In this document: positions 42,768-51,382 of the stretch, in pieces
Position numbering within the stretch: the first letter of the stretch is position 1
How the letters are laid out: each line of letters starts with the position of its first letter
Origin: Actinomadura rubteroloni
GTDB taxonomy: Bacteria; Actinomycetota; Actinomycetes; Streptosporangiales; Streptosporangiaceae
Assembly: GCF_002911665.1 (NCBI RefSeq)
Contig: NZ_MTBP01000001.1
Location: forward strand, 372,001 to 436,000
Length of the DNA stretch: 64,000 nt
Direction: 5' to 3'
Program-made: the position numbers and the translations under genes
Notes under the pieces: generated by a model
The model's database searches: none
Told to the model about the DNA's origin: nothing
The model's input: only the letters and a program-made list of their open reading frames with translations

Positions 42768-43787
42768 ATGACGACCGACACCTTCGCCCTGCCCGGCGCC
42801 CTGGAGGCGCACGAACCGCCCGAGGCGCGCGGCGTGGGACGCGACGGCGTCCGGCTGCTCGTCGGACGGCGTTCCGGACGGGCGGTGACCCACCACGCGT
42901 TCACCGATCTGCCGGACCTGCTCCGGCCCTCCGACCTCCTTGTGGTGAATGTCTCACCCACGCTTCCGGCGGCCGTCCGGCTCGACCGCCTGACGGTCCA
43001 CTTCTCGACCCCGGCACCCGATGACGGTGACGGAGCGTGGCTGGTGGAGCTGCGCTGCCAGCGCGGCACGTCCAGCGTCCCGTACGGGGGCGGCACCCCC
43101 GGCGAGTGGATCCCGATGCCCGGCGGCGCGACGCTCACCCTGCTGAGACGACGCACCCCACGGCTCTGGGAGGCGCGCCTGACCACCGACGTCATCCCCT
43201 ACCTGCGACGCCACGGCGTACCGATCGCCTACCCGTACGTGGACGGCGAGTGGCCCATCAGCGCCTACCAGACCGCGTTCGCCCTGGACCGGGGCGCGGG
43301 CAGCGCCGAGATGCCGAGCGCGGCCCGCGCGTTCACGCCCGAGATCGTCACCCGGCTGGTGTCACGCGGCGTGCTCATCGCACCGCTGACCCTGCACACC
43401 GGGGTCGCGTCCCCCGAGGCGCACGAGCCGCCCTACGCCGAGCCGTACGAGGTCCCGGCGGCGACGGCCGCGCTGGTCGAGCACGTCCGGGCGCGGGGCG
43501 GACGGGTCATCGCGGTCGGGACGACGGTCGTCCGCGCCCTGGAGACGGCCGGGACCGACGGGCACGTGCGCGCCCGTTCCGGGTGGACCAGGCATCTCGT
43601 CACGCCCGATTCCGGTGTCCGCATCGTGGACGGCCTGCTCACCGGGCTCCACGAACCCCGCTCGTCGCACCTGCGGATGCTGCGCGCCATCGCCGGAGAC
43701 GCCCTGCTGGACAGGGTCTACGACGCGGCGCTCACCGAGCGTTACCTGTTCCACGAGTTCGGGGACGCGAATCTGCTCCTGCCCTGA
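42768..43787 (+). CDS. QueA-like S-adenosylmethionine:tRNA ribosyltransferase-isomerase
   Basis: This 339-residue protein has the length and motifs of QueA: an N-terminal RPSDLLVVNVSPTLPAAV region (QueA: DLLVFNDTRVIPARL), ELRCQRG..WIPMPGGATLTLL, and a C-terminal half with AYQTAFALDRGAGSAEMPSAARAFTPEI, IAPLTLHTGVASPE, VIAVGTTVVRALETA, GVRIVDGLLTGLHEPRSSHLRMLRAIAG and RYLFHEFGDANLLLP. QueA makes epoxyqueuosine in tRNA. Several residues near the N-terminus differ from typical QueA (NDTR replaced by NVSP), so the reaction may differ. No other queuosine gene is in the window. The ATG has GGAG 6 bases upstream. Confidence 0.87.
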   Translation: MTTDTFALPGALEAHEPPEARGVGRDGVRLLVGRRSGRAVTHHAFTDLPDLLRPSDLLVVNVSPTLPAAVRLDRLTVHFSTPAPDDGDGAWLVELRCQRGTSSVPYGGGTPGEWIPMPGGATLTLLRRRTPRLWEARLTTDVIPYLRRHGVPIAYPYVDGEWPISAYQTAFALDRGAGSAEMPSAARAFTPEIVTRLVSRGVLIAPLTLHTGVASPEAHEPPYAEPYEVPAATAALVEHVRARGGRVIAVGTTVVRALETAGTDGHVRARSGWTRHLVTPDSGVRIVDGLLTGLHEPRSSHLRMLRAIAGDALLDRVYDAALTERYLFHEFGDANLLLP

Positions 43788-43851
43788 GGGCGTCCGCATG
43801 GTGGACACGCTGCGCGGACGGTCCCCCGCGGCCGGTAACGTGGAGATCGCC

Positions 43852-45069
43852 ATGAACGCATCAGAGCGGCGCACGCTGCTGATCACGCTCACCGGCCGCG
43901 ACCGCCCCGGAGTGACGTCGCGCCTCTTCGCCACCCTCGCCGACTTCCCGATCACGGTCGTGGACGTGGAACAGGTCGTCATCCGCGGCCGTCTCGTCCT
44001 CGGCGTGCTGGTCTCCTACGCCCGCGGGACCGACATCGGACGGGTCTGGAACGCCGCCGAGCGCGTGGCGTCCGACCTCGACATGGAGGTCGAGGTGTCC
44101 ACCGGGCGCGACAAGGGCTTCCCGCGCGGACGCGGCCGGCTGCACGTGACCGTCCTCGGCGCCCCGCTGAAGCCCGCCGCGATGGCGGGCATCGCGGGAC
44201 GCATCGCCGCCAGCGGCGCCAACATCGACCGCATCGACCGGCTCGCGCACTATCCGGTGACCTGCATCGAGATGCACGTCTCGGGCGCCGACCCGGACCG
44301 GCTGCGCGCCGAGCTGGCGCAGGAGGCCGTGGAGCAGCGGGTCGACGTCGCCGTCCAGCACGGCGGGCTGTTCCGGCGCGCCAAGCGGCTGATCGTCATG
44401 GACGTCGACTCGACCCTCATCCAGGGCGAGGTCATCGAGCTGCTGGCCGAGCACGCGGGCTGCCTGCCCGAGGTCGCCAAGGTCACCGAGGCCGCGATGC
44501 GCGGCGAGCTGGACTTCGAGGGCTCCCTGCGCGAGCGCGTCGCGCTGCTGGCCGGGCTGGACGCCGCCGCGATCGACGAGGTCCGCGACAAGATCCAGCT
44601 CGCGGCGGGCGCGCGGACGCTCGTCCGGACGCTGAAGCGCCTCGACTACGAGTTCGCGATCGTCAGCGGCGGGTTCACCCAGGTCACCGACGCGCTCGTG
44701 GACGATCTCGGCATCGACTACTCGGCCGCCAACACGCTGGAGATCGAGAACGGGAAGCTCACCGGCCGCGTCGTCGGCCCCGTGATCGACCGGGCGGGCA
44801 AGGCGGCGGCGCTGGAACGGTTCGCGCGCGACGCAGGCGTGCCGATCGCCCAGACCGTCGCGATCGGGGACGGCGCCAACGACCTCGACATGCTCCAGGC
44901 GGCCGGGCTCGGCATCGCCTACAACGCCAAGCCGGTCGTCCGGCGGGCCGCCGACACGGCCGTCAACGTGCCCTACCTCGACACGATCCTGTTCCTGCTC
45001 GGCATCTCCCGCGAAGAGGTCGAGGCGGCCGACGCCGCCGACGACGCGGCGCGTCCCGCGGGCCACTGA
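43852..45069 (+). CDS. serB: Phosphoserine phosphatase SerB with N-terminal ACT domains
   Basis: This 405-residue enzyme makes serine from phosphoserine. Residues 1-170 hold two ACT-type regulatory domains (LLITLTGRDRPGVTSRLFATL; GRLHVTVLGAPLKPAAMAGIA). The HAD phosphatase domain begins at LIVMDVDSTLIQGEVIELLA (nucleophile Asp, about residue 183) and continues with FAIVSGGFTQVTDALVDDLG, KAAALERFARDAG and AIGDGANDLDML. The domain order matches actinobacterial SerB (SerB2-like) with amino-acid feedback through ACT. The ATG at 43852 follows GTGGAG at good distance. It is 64 bp downstream of the QueA-like gene. Confidence 0.96.
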   Translation: MNASERRTLLITLTGRDRPGVTSRLFATLADFPITVVDVEQVVIRGRLVLGVLVSYARGTDIGRVWNAAERVASDLDMEVEVSTGRDKGFPRGRGRLHVTVLGAPLKPAAMAGIAGRIAASGANIDRIDRLAHYPVTCIEMHVSGADPDRLRAELAQEAVEQRVDVAVQHGGLFRRAKRLIVMDVDSTLIQGEVIELLAEHAGCLPEVAKVTEAAMRGELDFEGSLRERVALLAGLDAAAIDEVRDKIQLAAGARTLVRTLKRLDYEFAIVSGGFTQVTDALVDDLGIDYSAANTLEIENGKLTGRVVGPVIDRAGKAAALERFARDAGVPIAQTVAIGDGANDLDMLQAAGLGIAYNAKPVVRRAADTAVNVPYLDTILFLLGISREEVEAADAADDAARPAGH

Positions 45070-45121
45070 AAGATCGTTCCGCCGGTTTCCGGGTACGTCC
45101 CGGACCGGGGGTGAACCGAGC

Positions 45122-47329
45122 GTGCTCCAGCGTGTGCGGGAGGCGTACGCGCGCTTCGAGGGCGGCGCGGCGTTCTTCTACGGGCCGACCGTCGCGTTCG
45201 CGATGGCGGCGCCGCTGGTCGCGGGCGCGCTGACCGGACGGGCCGCGCTCGGCTCCGTCCTCGCCCAGGGCGCCTACCTGGTGGCGCTGCGCGGCCCCGA
45301 GGGCCCCTACGGCAAGCAGGCCAAGAACCTGTTCGGCGCGGCGCTGATCGTCGCGGTCGGCGCGACGGTCGGCGGGAACCTCGCCGGGCATCCGTGGGTG
45401 GCGGCGGCGGTCGTGCCGGTGGTCGTGGCGCTCGGCAGCACCGTCCGGTGGATCGGGGAGACGGCGGCGCTGACGGTGCTGCTCACGGCCGTCCGTCCGC
45501 CCGGCACGCACATCGTGCTGAACGGGGTCGTGGAGCTGATCGGCGGCGTGTGGGTGGCGCTGCTGCTGCTCTCGCCGTGGCCCGCGCGGCGGCTGAAACC
45601 GCTGCGGACGGCGCTCGGCGCGGCGGCCGAGGCCGTCGCCGCCGCGCTGGACACCGTCGCGGCCGACATCGGGGACCACGACACGCGGGCGCTGGACGCC
45701 GTCCGGTCCGACCTCGCCGACGTCGCCCGCGCCAAGGCGTGGGACGACCGCCGCCGCACCGCCCGCGAAGCGCTCGGCAACGCCCGCACGACGCTCGGGC
45801 ACTACGCGATCGGCGACGGGCCGTCCCGTCCGGAACGGCTGGTGGACGCGCTCGGCCGCATCATGCACGAGACCGTCGCGCTGCGGACGCTCATCGACGC
45901 CGCCGAACGCCGTCCGCCCGGACGCGACTGGGAGCTGGAGGCGCGCGTCGCGATCCTCGCGCTCGCCGCGCGGCTGCGGCTGATCGGCGGGGCCGTCCGG
46001 TCCGGCGGGGAGTTCCCGCTCGGCGCGGAGGGCTCCCCGGCGGTGCGGCGGCTCGTCCGGCGGACGGACGAGATCCGCCGCGCGAGCCTCGCCGGCGACG
46101 AGGACATGGTCGCCGCCGCGCTCGTCTCCCAGATCCGCGGCTCGGTCGACCGGATCATCGGGAACGTCGAGTCGGCGCGGCGGATCACGGCGGGCGGCGT
46201 CCGCGTCGGCGTCGGCCCGCCCCGGCTCCCGCTGATCTCCCCCGCCGCCGTCCTGGACCGCGCGGGCAGCGCGCTGCGCACCCGCTCGCCGGGCTTCCGG
46301 CAGATGACGCGGGTCGCCGTCGCGGTGGCCGTCGCGATGGCGCTGACGGCCGCGCTGCACCTCAAGCACGGGCAGTGGCTGACGCTGACGGTCATGAACG
46401 GCGTCCGCACCACCTACGGCGAGACGGTCACGAACCTGCTCCAGCGCGTCGGCGGCTCGGTCGCCGGCTCGGCGATCGCGGCCGTGCTCCTCGCCGTCGC
46501 GCCCGACCAGCTCGGCGCGGCGTTCGTCGTGTTCGCGTTCGCGGCCGTCGGGTTCAGCCTGCGCCGCGTGAACTTCACGTTCTGGGGCCTGTTCGGGACG
46601 CCGCTGGCGATGATGCTGCTCAGCTTCTCGACCCCGTCGGACTGGACGGTCGCCGCCGAGCGGATCACGCTGACGCTCGGCGGGTGCGTGCTCGTGTTCC
46701 TCGCCGTCCGGCTGCTGTGGCCGCCGGGGTTCAACGAGCGGATGCCCGTCCAGGTGGCGAAAGTGCTGAGCACGCAGGCCGATCTCGTCCGGGCGACGTC
46801 TGCGGTGGTGCGCGACGGCGCGGGATCGGTCGCGTCCGACACATTGCGCGCGGCGGAGAAGGCCATCGAGTCCGTCGCGGACACGCGGCGGCGGCTGGAC
46901 GACGAGCGGGTGCCCGACACCGAGCTGGTCGAGGAGCTGCGCGGCGTCGCGCGGACCGCCTACCGGATCCGCGACCACCTCATCGCGGTCGGCCGGATGT
47001 CACGGGAGGAGAGCGTCGATTCCGGGCCGATCCCGGAGATCCTGGACCGGCTCGCCGACGAGCTGGACGAGGCCGCGTCGATCCTGGACGAGCACGACAA
47101 CGTGAACGTCTCGCCCAAAGTCCGGCTGGACGAGGAGTTCGCCGACCTGGACGACCACCTGTCCGGCCTCGCCCGCCGCCGCCGCGCCGAGGTCGAGGGC
47201 GGCACGCCGCGCGACGAGCTGACGCCGCTCCAGCACGCGCTCGTCCAGGTGTCGGGCACGCGGCACGCCCTGCGGGAGCTGCGCGACGACGCGACCGAGC
47301 TGATCGGCGCGGCGCTGCGGACGTCCTGA
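45122..47329 (+). CDS. FUSC-family inner-membrane protein (aromatic acid exporter-like)
   Basis: This 735-residue membrane protein has two hydrophobic blocks of about five or six helices (residues 15-160 and 400-540), each followed by a cytoplasmic helical domain. The second block has the FUSC_2 pattern LKHGQWLTLTVMNGVRTTYGETVTNLLQRVGG and GLFGTPLAMMLLSF. Relatives include fusaric acid resistance proteins and AaeB. They are believed to export hydrophobic carboxylic acids, but no membrane-fusion partner is encoded here, as usual for actinomycetes. The C-terminal 180 residues are strongly helical and acidic. The GTG at 45122 follows GGGGGTG-rich sequence without a perfect ribosome site. Confidence 0.9.
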   Translation: MLQRVREAYARFEGGAAFFYGPTVAFAMAAPLVAGALTGRAALGSVLAQGAYLVALRGPEGPYGKQAKNLFGAALIVAVGATVGGNLAGHPWVAAAVVPVVVALGSTVRWIGETAALTVLLTAVRPPGTHIVLNGVVELIGGVWVALLLLSPWPARRLKPLRTALGAAAEAVAAALDTVAADIGDHDTRALDAVRSDLADVARAKAWDDRRRTAREALGNARTTLGHYAIGDGPSRPERLVDALGRIMHETVALRTLIDAAERRPPGRDWELEARVAILALAARLRLIGGAVRSGGEFPLGAEGSPAVRRLVRRTDEIRRASLAGDEDMVAAALVSQIRGSVDRIIGNVESARRITAGGVRVGVGPPRLPLISPAAVLDRAGSALRTRSPGFRQMTRVAVAVAVAMALTAALHLKHGQWLTLTVMNGVRTTYGETVTNLLQRVGGSVAGSAIAAVLLAVAPDQLGAAFVVFAFAAVGFSLRRVNFTFWGLFGTPLAMMLLSFSTPSDWTVAAERITLTLGGCVLVFLAVRLLWPPGFNERMPVQVAKVLSTQADLVRATSAVVRDGAGSVASDTLRAAEKAIESVADTRRRLDDERVPDTELVEELRGVARTAYRIRDHLIAVGRMSREESVDSGPIPEILDRLADELDEAASILDEHDNVNVSPKVRLDEEFADLDDHLSGLARRRRAEVEGGTPRDELTPLQHALVQVSGTRHALRELRDDATELIGAALRTS

Positions 47330-47334
47330 GCGTT

Positions 47335-47796
47335 CTAGGCCGTCCGGACGGTCTTCAGCGTGCCGGTGCCGGGCCACGCGTCCGGCCAGCCGGTGCCGAA
47401 CGTGATCACGGCGAGCGTGCAGGTCGGGTAGGTGGACGGGCCTTCGCCCGCCAGGTCGAACACGAGCTGCTGCACGGACGGGTTGTGCCCCACGAGCAGC
47501 AGCGTCTCCGGCGCGTCGGCCTCGCGGACCAGCCGGGCCAGGACGGACGCGTCGTTGTCGTAGATCAGCGGCTCGTAGTCGACGGCCGTGTCGATCGCCA
47601 GCGCGTCCAGCGTCTCGCGGGTGCGGACGGCCGTGGAGCACAGCGCGGCGCCCGGGACGAGCCCGTTCGCGCGCAGCCAGTCGCCGGCCGCCGCCGCGTC
47701 GGCGCGTCCGCGCGGGGCCAGCGGCCGGGCCGCGTCGGGCATGTCCCCGCCGTCCACGGCCTTGGCGTGCCGCAGGACGAGCAGGGTGGACGTCAC
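47335..47796 (-). CDS. SixA-type phosphohistidine/histidine phosphatase
   Basis: This 153-residue histidine-phosphatase-superfamily protein has the catalytic motif LLVLRHAKAVDGG (RHA variant of RHG) at residue 8, ALCSTAVRTRETLDALA and the second catalytic His in ETLLLVGHNPSVQQLVFDLAG. SixA removes phosphate from His in phosphotransfer proteins. In actinomycetes this family acts on unknown phospho-His or small phosphoesters. The GTG start overlaps the stop of the 37-residue membrane protein upstream (GTGA). It converges with the FUSC gene with only 5 bp between the stops. Confidence 0.93.
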   Translation of the reverse strand: MTSTLLVLRHAKAVDGGDMPDAARPLAPRGRADAAAAGDWLRANGLVPGAALCSTAVRTRETLDALAIDTAVDYEPLIYDNDASVLARLVREADAPETLLLVGHNPSVQQLVFDLAGEGPSTYPTCTLAVITFGTGWPDAWPGTGTLKTVRTA

Positions 47797-47906
47797 GGCG
47801 CCACCAGGGCCGCGAGCCCGAACAGCACGAGAATGATGCCGAGCATCCCGACCAGGGCGATCGTGAAGCCCTTGGGGCCGGACATCGTGGACTTTCCGCC
47901 GCTCAC
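47793..47906 (-). CDS. 37-residue single-helix membrane protein coupled to SixA
   Basis: A small open frame from the GTG at 47906 encodes 37 residues. It starts with a short polar part (VSGGKSTMSGPKG), then one membrane helix (FTIALVGMLGIILVLFGLAA) and ends LVAP. It has an excellent ribosome site (GGAGGAGG, 6 bases upstream), better than many neighbours. Its TGA overlaps the SixA GTG (GTGA), so it is expected to be translated and to drive SixA translation. It is too short for normal gene finders. It may recruit SixA to the membrane, or act as a translational leader only. Confidence 0.72.
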   Translation of the reverse strand: MSGGKSTMSGPKGFTIALVGMLGIILVLFGLAALVAP

Positions 47907-47950
47907 CGGGCGCCTCCTCCGCTGGGGTGCCCCCAGCGTACGGGCGGCCC

Positions 47951-47993
47951 GCGCGTGCCCCGCCCGGGGGCGGGATCCGGGCGGGGCACGCGC
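47951..47993 (-). terminator. Strong hairpin after the pyrophosphatase gene
   Basis: A 17-bp perfect stem (47951-47967 with 47977-47993; arms GCGCGTGCCCCGCCCGG and its complement) and a 9-base loop lie 4 bp past the stop of the H+-pyrophosphatase gene. Confidence 0.88.
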
Positions 47994-47996
47994 CGC

Positions 47997-50288
47997 TCAG
48001 CCGGCCGCGATCGGGTCCGCGCGCCGCTTGGAGACGACAACCGCCGCGACCACCACCGCGAGCGCCGCCACCGCGATCCCGGTCCGCAGCCACGGGTTCC
48101 CGGCATGGGTGACGACGGCGTCCGCGATCAGCAGCGCGACCAGGTTCATCACCTTGATCAGCGGGTTGATCGCCGGGCCGGCCGTGTCCTTGAACGGGTC
48201 GCCGACCGTGTCGCCGATGACGGTCGCGGCGTGCGCGTCGCCGCCCTTGCCGCCGTGCGCGCCCTGCTCGACCAGCTTCTTGGCGTTGTCCCAGGCCCCG
48301 CCGGAGTTGGCGAGGAACACGGCCATGAGCACGCCGACGCCGATCGCGCCGCCGAGGAACGCGCCGAGCGGCGCGTAGCCGAGGGCGAACCCGACCGCGA
48401 TCGGGGTGAGGATCGCGAGCAGGCCGGGGGTGGCGAGTTCGCGCTGGGCGTCGCGGGTGCAGATGTCCACGACGCGGTCGTAGTCGGGCTTCTCGGTGCC
48501 GTCCATGATGCCGGGCTTGGTGCGGAACTGCTCGCGGACCTCGACGACGACGCGTCCGGCGGCCCGTCCGACCGCCGCGATGGCGAGGCCCGCGAACAGG
48601 AACACCACGGCCCCGCCCACGATGAGGCCGACCAGGACGTTCGGGCTGTCGATGGACAGGCTGAACGACGCGAACGGGCCGAGCGCGTCCTTGGCGTCGG
48701 TGCTCGCGCCGCCGAGGGCGTCCACGACCGTCGTGCGGAACGATCCGAACAGCGCGGTCGCGGCGAGGACGGCCGTGGCGATCGCGATGCCCTTGGTGAT
48801 CGCCTTGGTCGTGTTGCCGACGGCGTCGAGGCGTTCGAGCACCGCCGCCGCCTCGCCGGTGACGTCGCCGGACATCTCCGCGATGCCCTGCGCGTTGTCG
48901 GACACGGGACCGAACGCGTCCATCGACACGATCACGCCGACGGTGGTGAGCAGGCCCGTCCCGGCCATCGCGACGGCGAACAGCGCCACCGTCGTGTTCC
49001 CGAAGCCCAGCAGGAACGCCCCGTAGACGGCCGCGCCGATCACCAGCGCGGTGTAGACGGCGGACTCCAGACCGAGCGAGATCCCGGCCAGGACGACCGT
49101 CGCCGGGCCGGTGCGGGAGCTGTTCGCGACCTCTTTGACGGGTTTGCGGCTCGTCTCGGTGAAGTAGCCGGTGAGGAGCTGGATGACGCTCGCGAGGACG
49201 ATCCCGATGAGCACGGCGCCGAGCGCGATCCAGCGGGGGTCGTGGTCCAGGGCGCGGACGTGCGGGTCGGTCACGCCTTTGAGCTCCGCGAACGACGACG
49301 GCAGGTAGGCGAACGCGGCCACCGCCACGAGGACCGCTGAGACGATCGCGGATACGAAGAAGCCGCGGTTGATGGCCGTCATGCCCGTCCGGTCCTTGGC
49401 GCGGGGGGCGACGGCGAGGATGCCGATCACGGCCGTCACGACACCGATCATCGGTACGAGCAGCGGGAAAACGAGTCCCTGCGTACCGAACGCCGCGACA
49501 CCGAGGATCAGCGCGGCGACGAGCATCACCGCGTACGACTCGAACAAGTCGGCGGCCATGCCCGCGCAGTCGCCGACGTTGTCGCCCACGTTGTCGGCGA
49601 TGGTGGCGGCGTTGCGCGGATCGTCCTCGGGGATGCCCTGCTCGACCTTGCCGACCAGGTCCGCGCCGACGTCGGCGGCCTTGGTGAAGATGCCGCCGCC
49701 GACCCGCATGAACATGGCGAGCAGCGCTGCGCCGAACCCGAAGCCCTCCAGGACCTTCGGGGCGTCGCCCCGGTAGGCGAGGACGACGACGGCCGCGCCG
49801 AACAGCCCGAGCCCGACCGTGCACATCCCGGCGACGCCGCCGGTGCGGAACGCGATGCGGAGTGCGGCGCGCTCCCCTTGCTGCTCATCGCGCGCCGCCG
49901 CCGCGACCCTGACGTTGCCGCGCACGGCGAGCCACATGCCGAGGAAGCCGGTGGCGGCCGAGAACAGGGCGCCGACGACGAAGAAGACGGACCGTCCGAT
50001 CCGTTCGCCCGTGCCGTCGGCCGGGAGCAGGAGCAGCGCGAACGGGATGAGCACGACGAACACGGCGACCGTGCGGAACTGGCGCTGGAGGTAGGCGAGC
50101 GCGCCCTCCTGGACGGCTCTCGCTATCTCGCGCATCTTCTCGGTCCCCTGGCCGGCCGCGAGGACCTCGCGGACGAGGACGGCGGCGACGGCGAGGGCGA
50201 GCAGGGCGACTCCGGCGACGATGACGACCAGTGCCAGGTCGGCGCCGTGGAGTTCGAGGTTGTCGGCAGATAGGGAGGATTCGGACAT
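47997..50288 (-). CDS. hppA: Membrane-bound proton-translocating pyrophosphatase
   Basis: This 763-residue protein has about 15-16 membrane helices and the diagnostic PPi/Mg-binding segment DVGADLVGKVEQGIPEDD with NAATIADNVGDNVGDCAGMA. A second Asp-rich segment is present (VIGDTVGDPFKDTAGPAINP). It couples PPi hydrolysis to proton export. The residue that decides potassium dependence lies in VGNTTKAITKG: Lys (not Ala) is the signature of K+-independent H+-pumping PPases, and the neighbouring motifs match H+ rather than Na+ pumping. The ATG at 50288 follows CGAGGAGG. It is transcribed alone, divergent from the HTH/NBR1 gene and followed by a 17-bp hairpin. Confidence 0.97.
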   Translation of the reverse strand: MSESSLSADNLELHGADLALVVIVAGVALLALAVAAVLVREVLAAGQGTEKMREIARAVQEGALAYLQRQFRTVAVFVVLIPFALLLLPADGTGERIGRSVFFVVGALFSAATGFLGMWLAVRGNVRVAAAARDEQQGERAALRIAFRTGGVAGMCTVGLGLFGAAVVVLAYRGDAPKVLEGFGFGAALLAMFMRVGGGIFTKAADVGADLVGKVEQGIPEDDPRNAATIADNVGDNVGDCAGMAADLFESYAVMLVAALILGVAAFGTQGLVFPLLVPMIGVVTAVIGILAVAPRAKDRTGMTAINRGFFVSAIVSAVLVAVAAFAYLPSSFAELKGVTDPHVRALDHDPRWIALGAVLIGIVLASVIQLLTGYFTETSRKPVKEVANSSRTGPATVVLAGISLGLESAVYTALVIGAAVYGAFLLGFGNTTVALFAVAMAGTGLLTTVGVIVSMDAFGPVSDNAQGIAEMSGDVTGEAAAVLERLDAVGNTTKAITKGIAIATAVLAATALFGSFRTTVVDALGGASTDAKDALGPFASFSLSIDSPNVLVGLIVGGAVVFLFAGLAIAAVGRAAGRVVVEVREQFRTKPGIMDGTEKPDYDRVVDICTRDAQRELATPGLLAILTPIAVGFALGYAPLGAFLGGAIGVGVLMAVFLANSGGAWDNAKKLVEQGAHGGKGGDAHAATVIGDTVGDPFKDTAGPAINPLIKVMNLVALLIADAVVTHAGNPWLRTGIAVAALAVVVAAVVVSKRRADPIAAG

Positions 50289-50435
50289 CCGTCCTCCTCG
50301 ACGGGGGGTGGTGACGCCGCACCACACGAGGGGTGATTCATCCCTTATACCCACTAAACGTGACACAGAACACACACCTCGCGGGAGGCGTTCCTCGTCC
50401 GCGCGGGTTGCTGTTAACTTCGTCCGGTGGGCGAC

Positions 50436-51341
50436 ATGCGTGCACGCGCGGAGACGATCGGTGACTTCGCGGCAGCCTTGAGCGATCTCCGTGCCTCGGT
50501 CGGCAACCCGTCTTTTCGCGAGATGTCCGGACGTTCCGGGGCGATCTCCCACACGACGCTGCACGAGGCGACCAAGGGCAACCGGCTCCCGAGCTGGGGG
50601 ACGACCGTCGAGTTCGTCAAGGCGTGCGGCGCGGACCCGGCCGAATACCGCGAACGCTGGGAGGCGGCGAACCGCACGGTCCGCGCGGCGGGCCTTCAGA
50701 CCGTTCCCTCCGCCGCGCCGCAATCGGACGACGAAACCCCGGTTACCGCACCCGAGCCGCCCGCCGAGATCGCGGTGGGCGGCCCCGCGCCGGGACGTTC
50801 GCGTCCGCCGCGCGCCGTCACGGTCGCGCTCGCGGCGGGCGCCGTGGGCGCGGTGGTCCTCGGCGCGGCCGTCCTGAGCCGGGGTGCCGGGTCCGGGCGC
50901 GGGCCGTCGGCCGACCCGTCGCAGGCGGCGCTGTCGGCGGCCGACTGCCCGGTGCACGCGTCCAGCCCGCCCCTGGCCCCGCCGACGCACCGGGGCGACG
51001 CGGCGACGTTCATCGCCGACATCACGCTGCCCGACTGCACGCCCGTCCCCGGCGGCCGGAGCCTGATCAAGGTGTGGCGGTTCAAGAACTCCGGGACCGT
51101 TCCGTGGCGGAACTATTCGCTGCGGCGCCTCGGCGTCCCGCAGCGGGCCGACCAGTGCCAGACCATTTCCGACGTGCCGGTGAAGGACACCGCGCCCGGA
51201 AAGATGGTCGACATCCGCACCGACGTCCTCACGCCGAGGAAGCCGGGGCTCTGCTACGTCCGGTTCAAGATGGTGGACGCGTCGGGGAAGGTGGCGTTCC
51301 CGGGGAGCCGTCCGGTGACTTTCCAGCTCGTCGTCCGGTGA
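50436..51341 (+). CDS. HTH / membrane / NBR1-Ig domain protein
   Basis: This 301-residue protein has three parts. Residues 1-85 are an XRE-like helix-turn-helix region common in actinomycetes (AALSDLRASVGNPSFREMSGRSGAISHTTLHEATKG, then LPSWGTTVEFVKACGADP). A Pro-rich linker leads to one membrane helix (AVTVALAAGAVGAVVLGAAVL, about 135-155). The rest is extracytoplasmic and ends in an NBR1-type Ig-like domain (FIADITLPDCTPVPGG, KVWRFKNSGTVPWRNYSL, CYVRFKMVDASGKVAFPGSRPVTFQLVV). A DNA-binding-type domain tethered to a secreted Ig domain suggests membrane signal transduction. The start could also be the GTG at 50427. A strong bidirectional terminator follows the stop. Confidence 0.87.
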   Translation: MRARAETIGDFAAALSDLRASVGNPSFREMSGRSGAISHTTLHEATKGNRLPSWGTTVEFVKACGADPAEYRERWEAANRTVRAAGLQTVPSAAPQSDDETPVTAPEPPAEIAVGGPAPGRSRPPRAVTVALAAGAVGAVVLGAAVLSRGAGSGRGPSADPSQAALSAADCPVHASSPPLAPPTHRGDAATFIADITLPDCTPVPGGRSLIKVWRFKNSGTVPWRNYSLRRLGVPQRADQCQTISDVPVKDTAPGKMVDIRTDVLTPRKPGLCYVRFKMVDASGKVAFPGSRPVTFQLVVR

Positions 51342-51346
51342 CGTGA

Positions 51347-51375
51347 TTCCCCGCCGTCCGGGAGACGGCGGGGAA
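51347..51375. terminator. Bidirectional hairpin terminator
   Basis: A 12-bp perfect stem (TTCCCCGCCGTC at 51347-51358 pairing with 51364-51375) and a 5-base loop lie between the convergent NBR1-Ig gene and the SpoIID-type gene. It is one of the clearest terminators in the window. Confidence 0.92.
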
Positions 51376-51382
51376 CCGTTCG

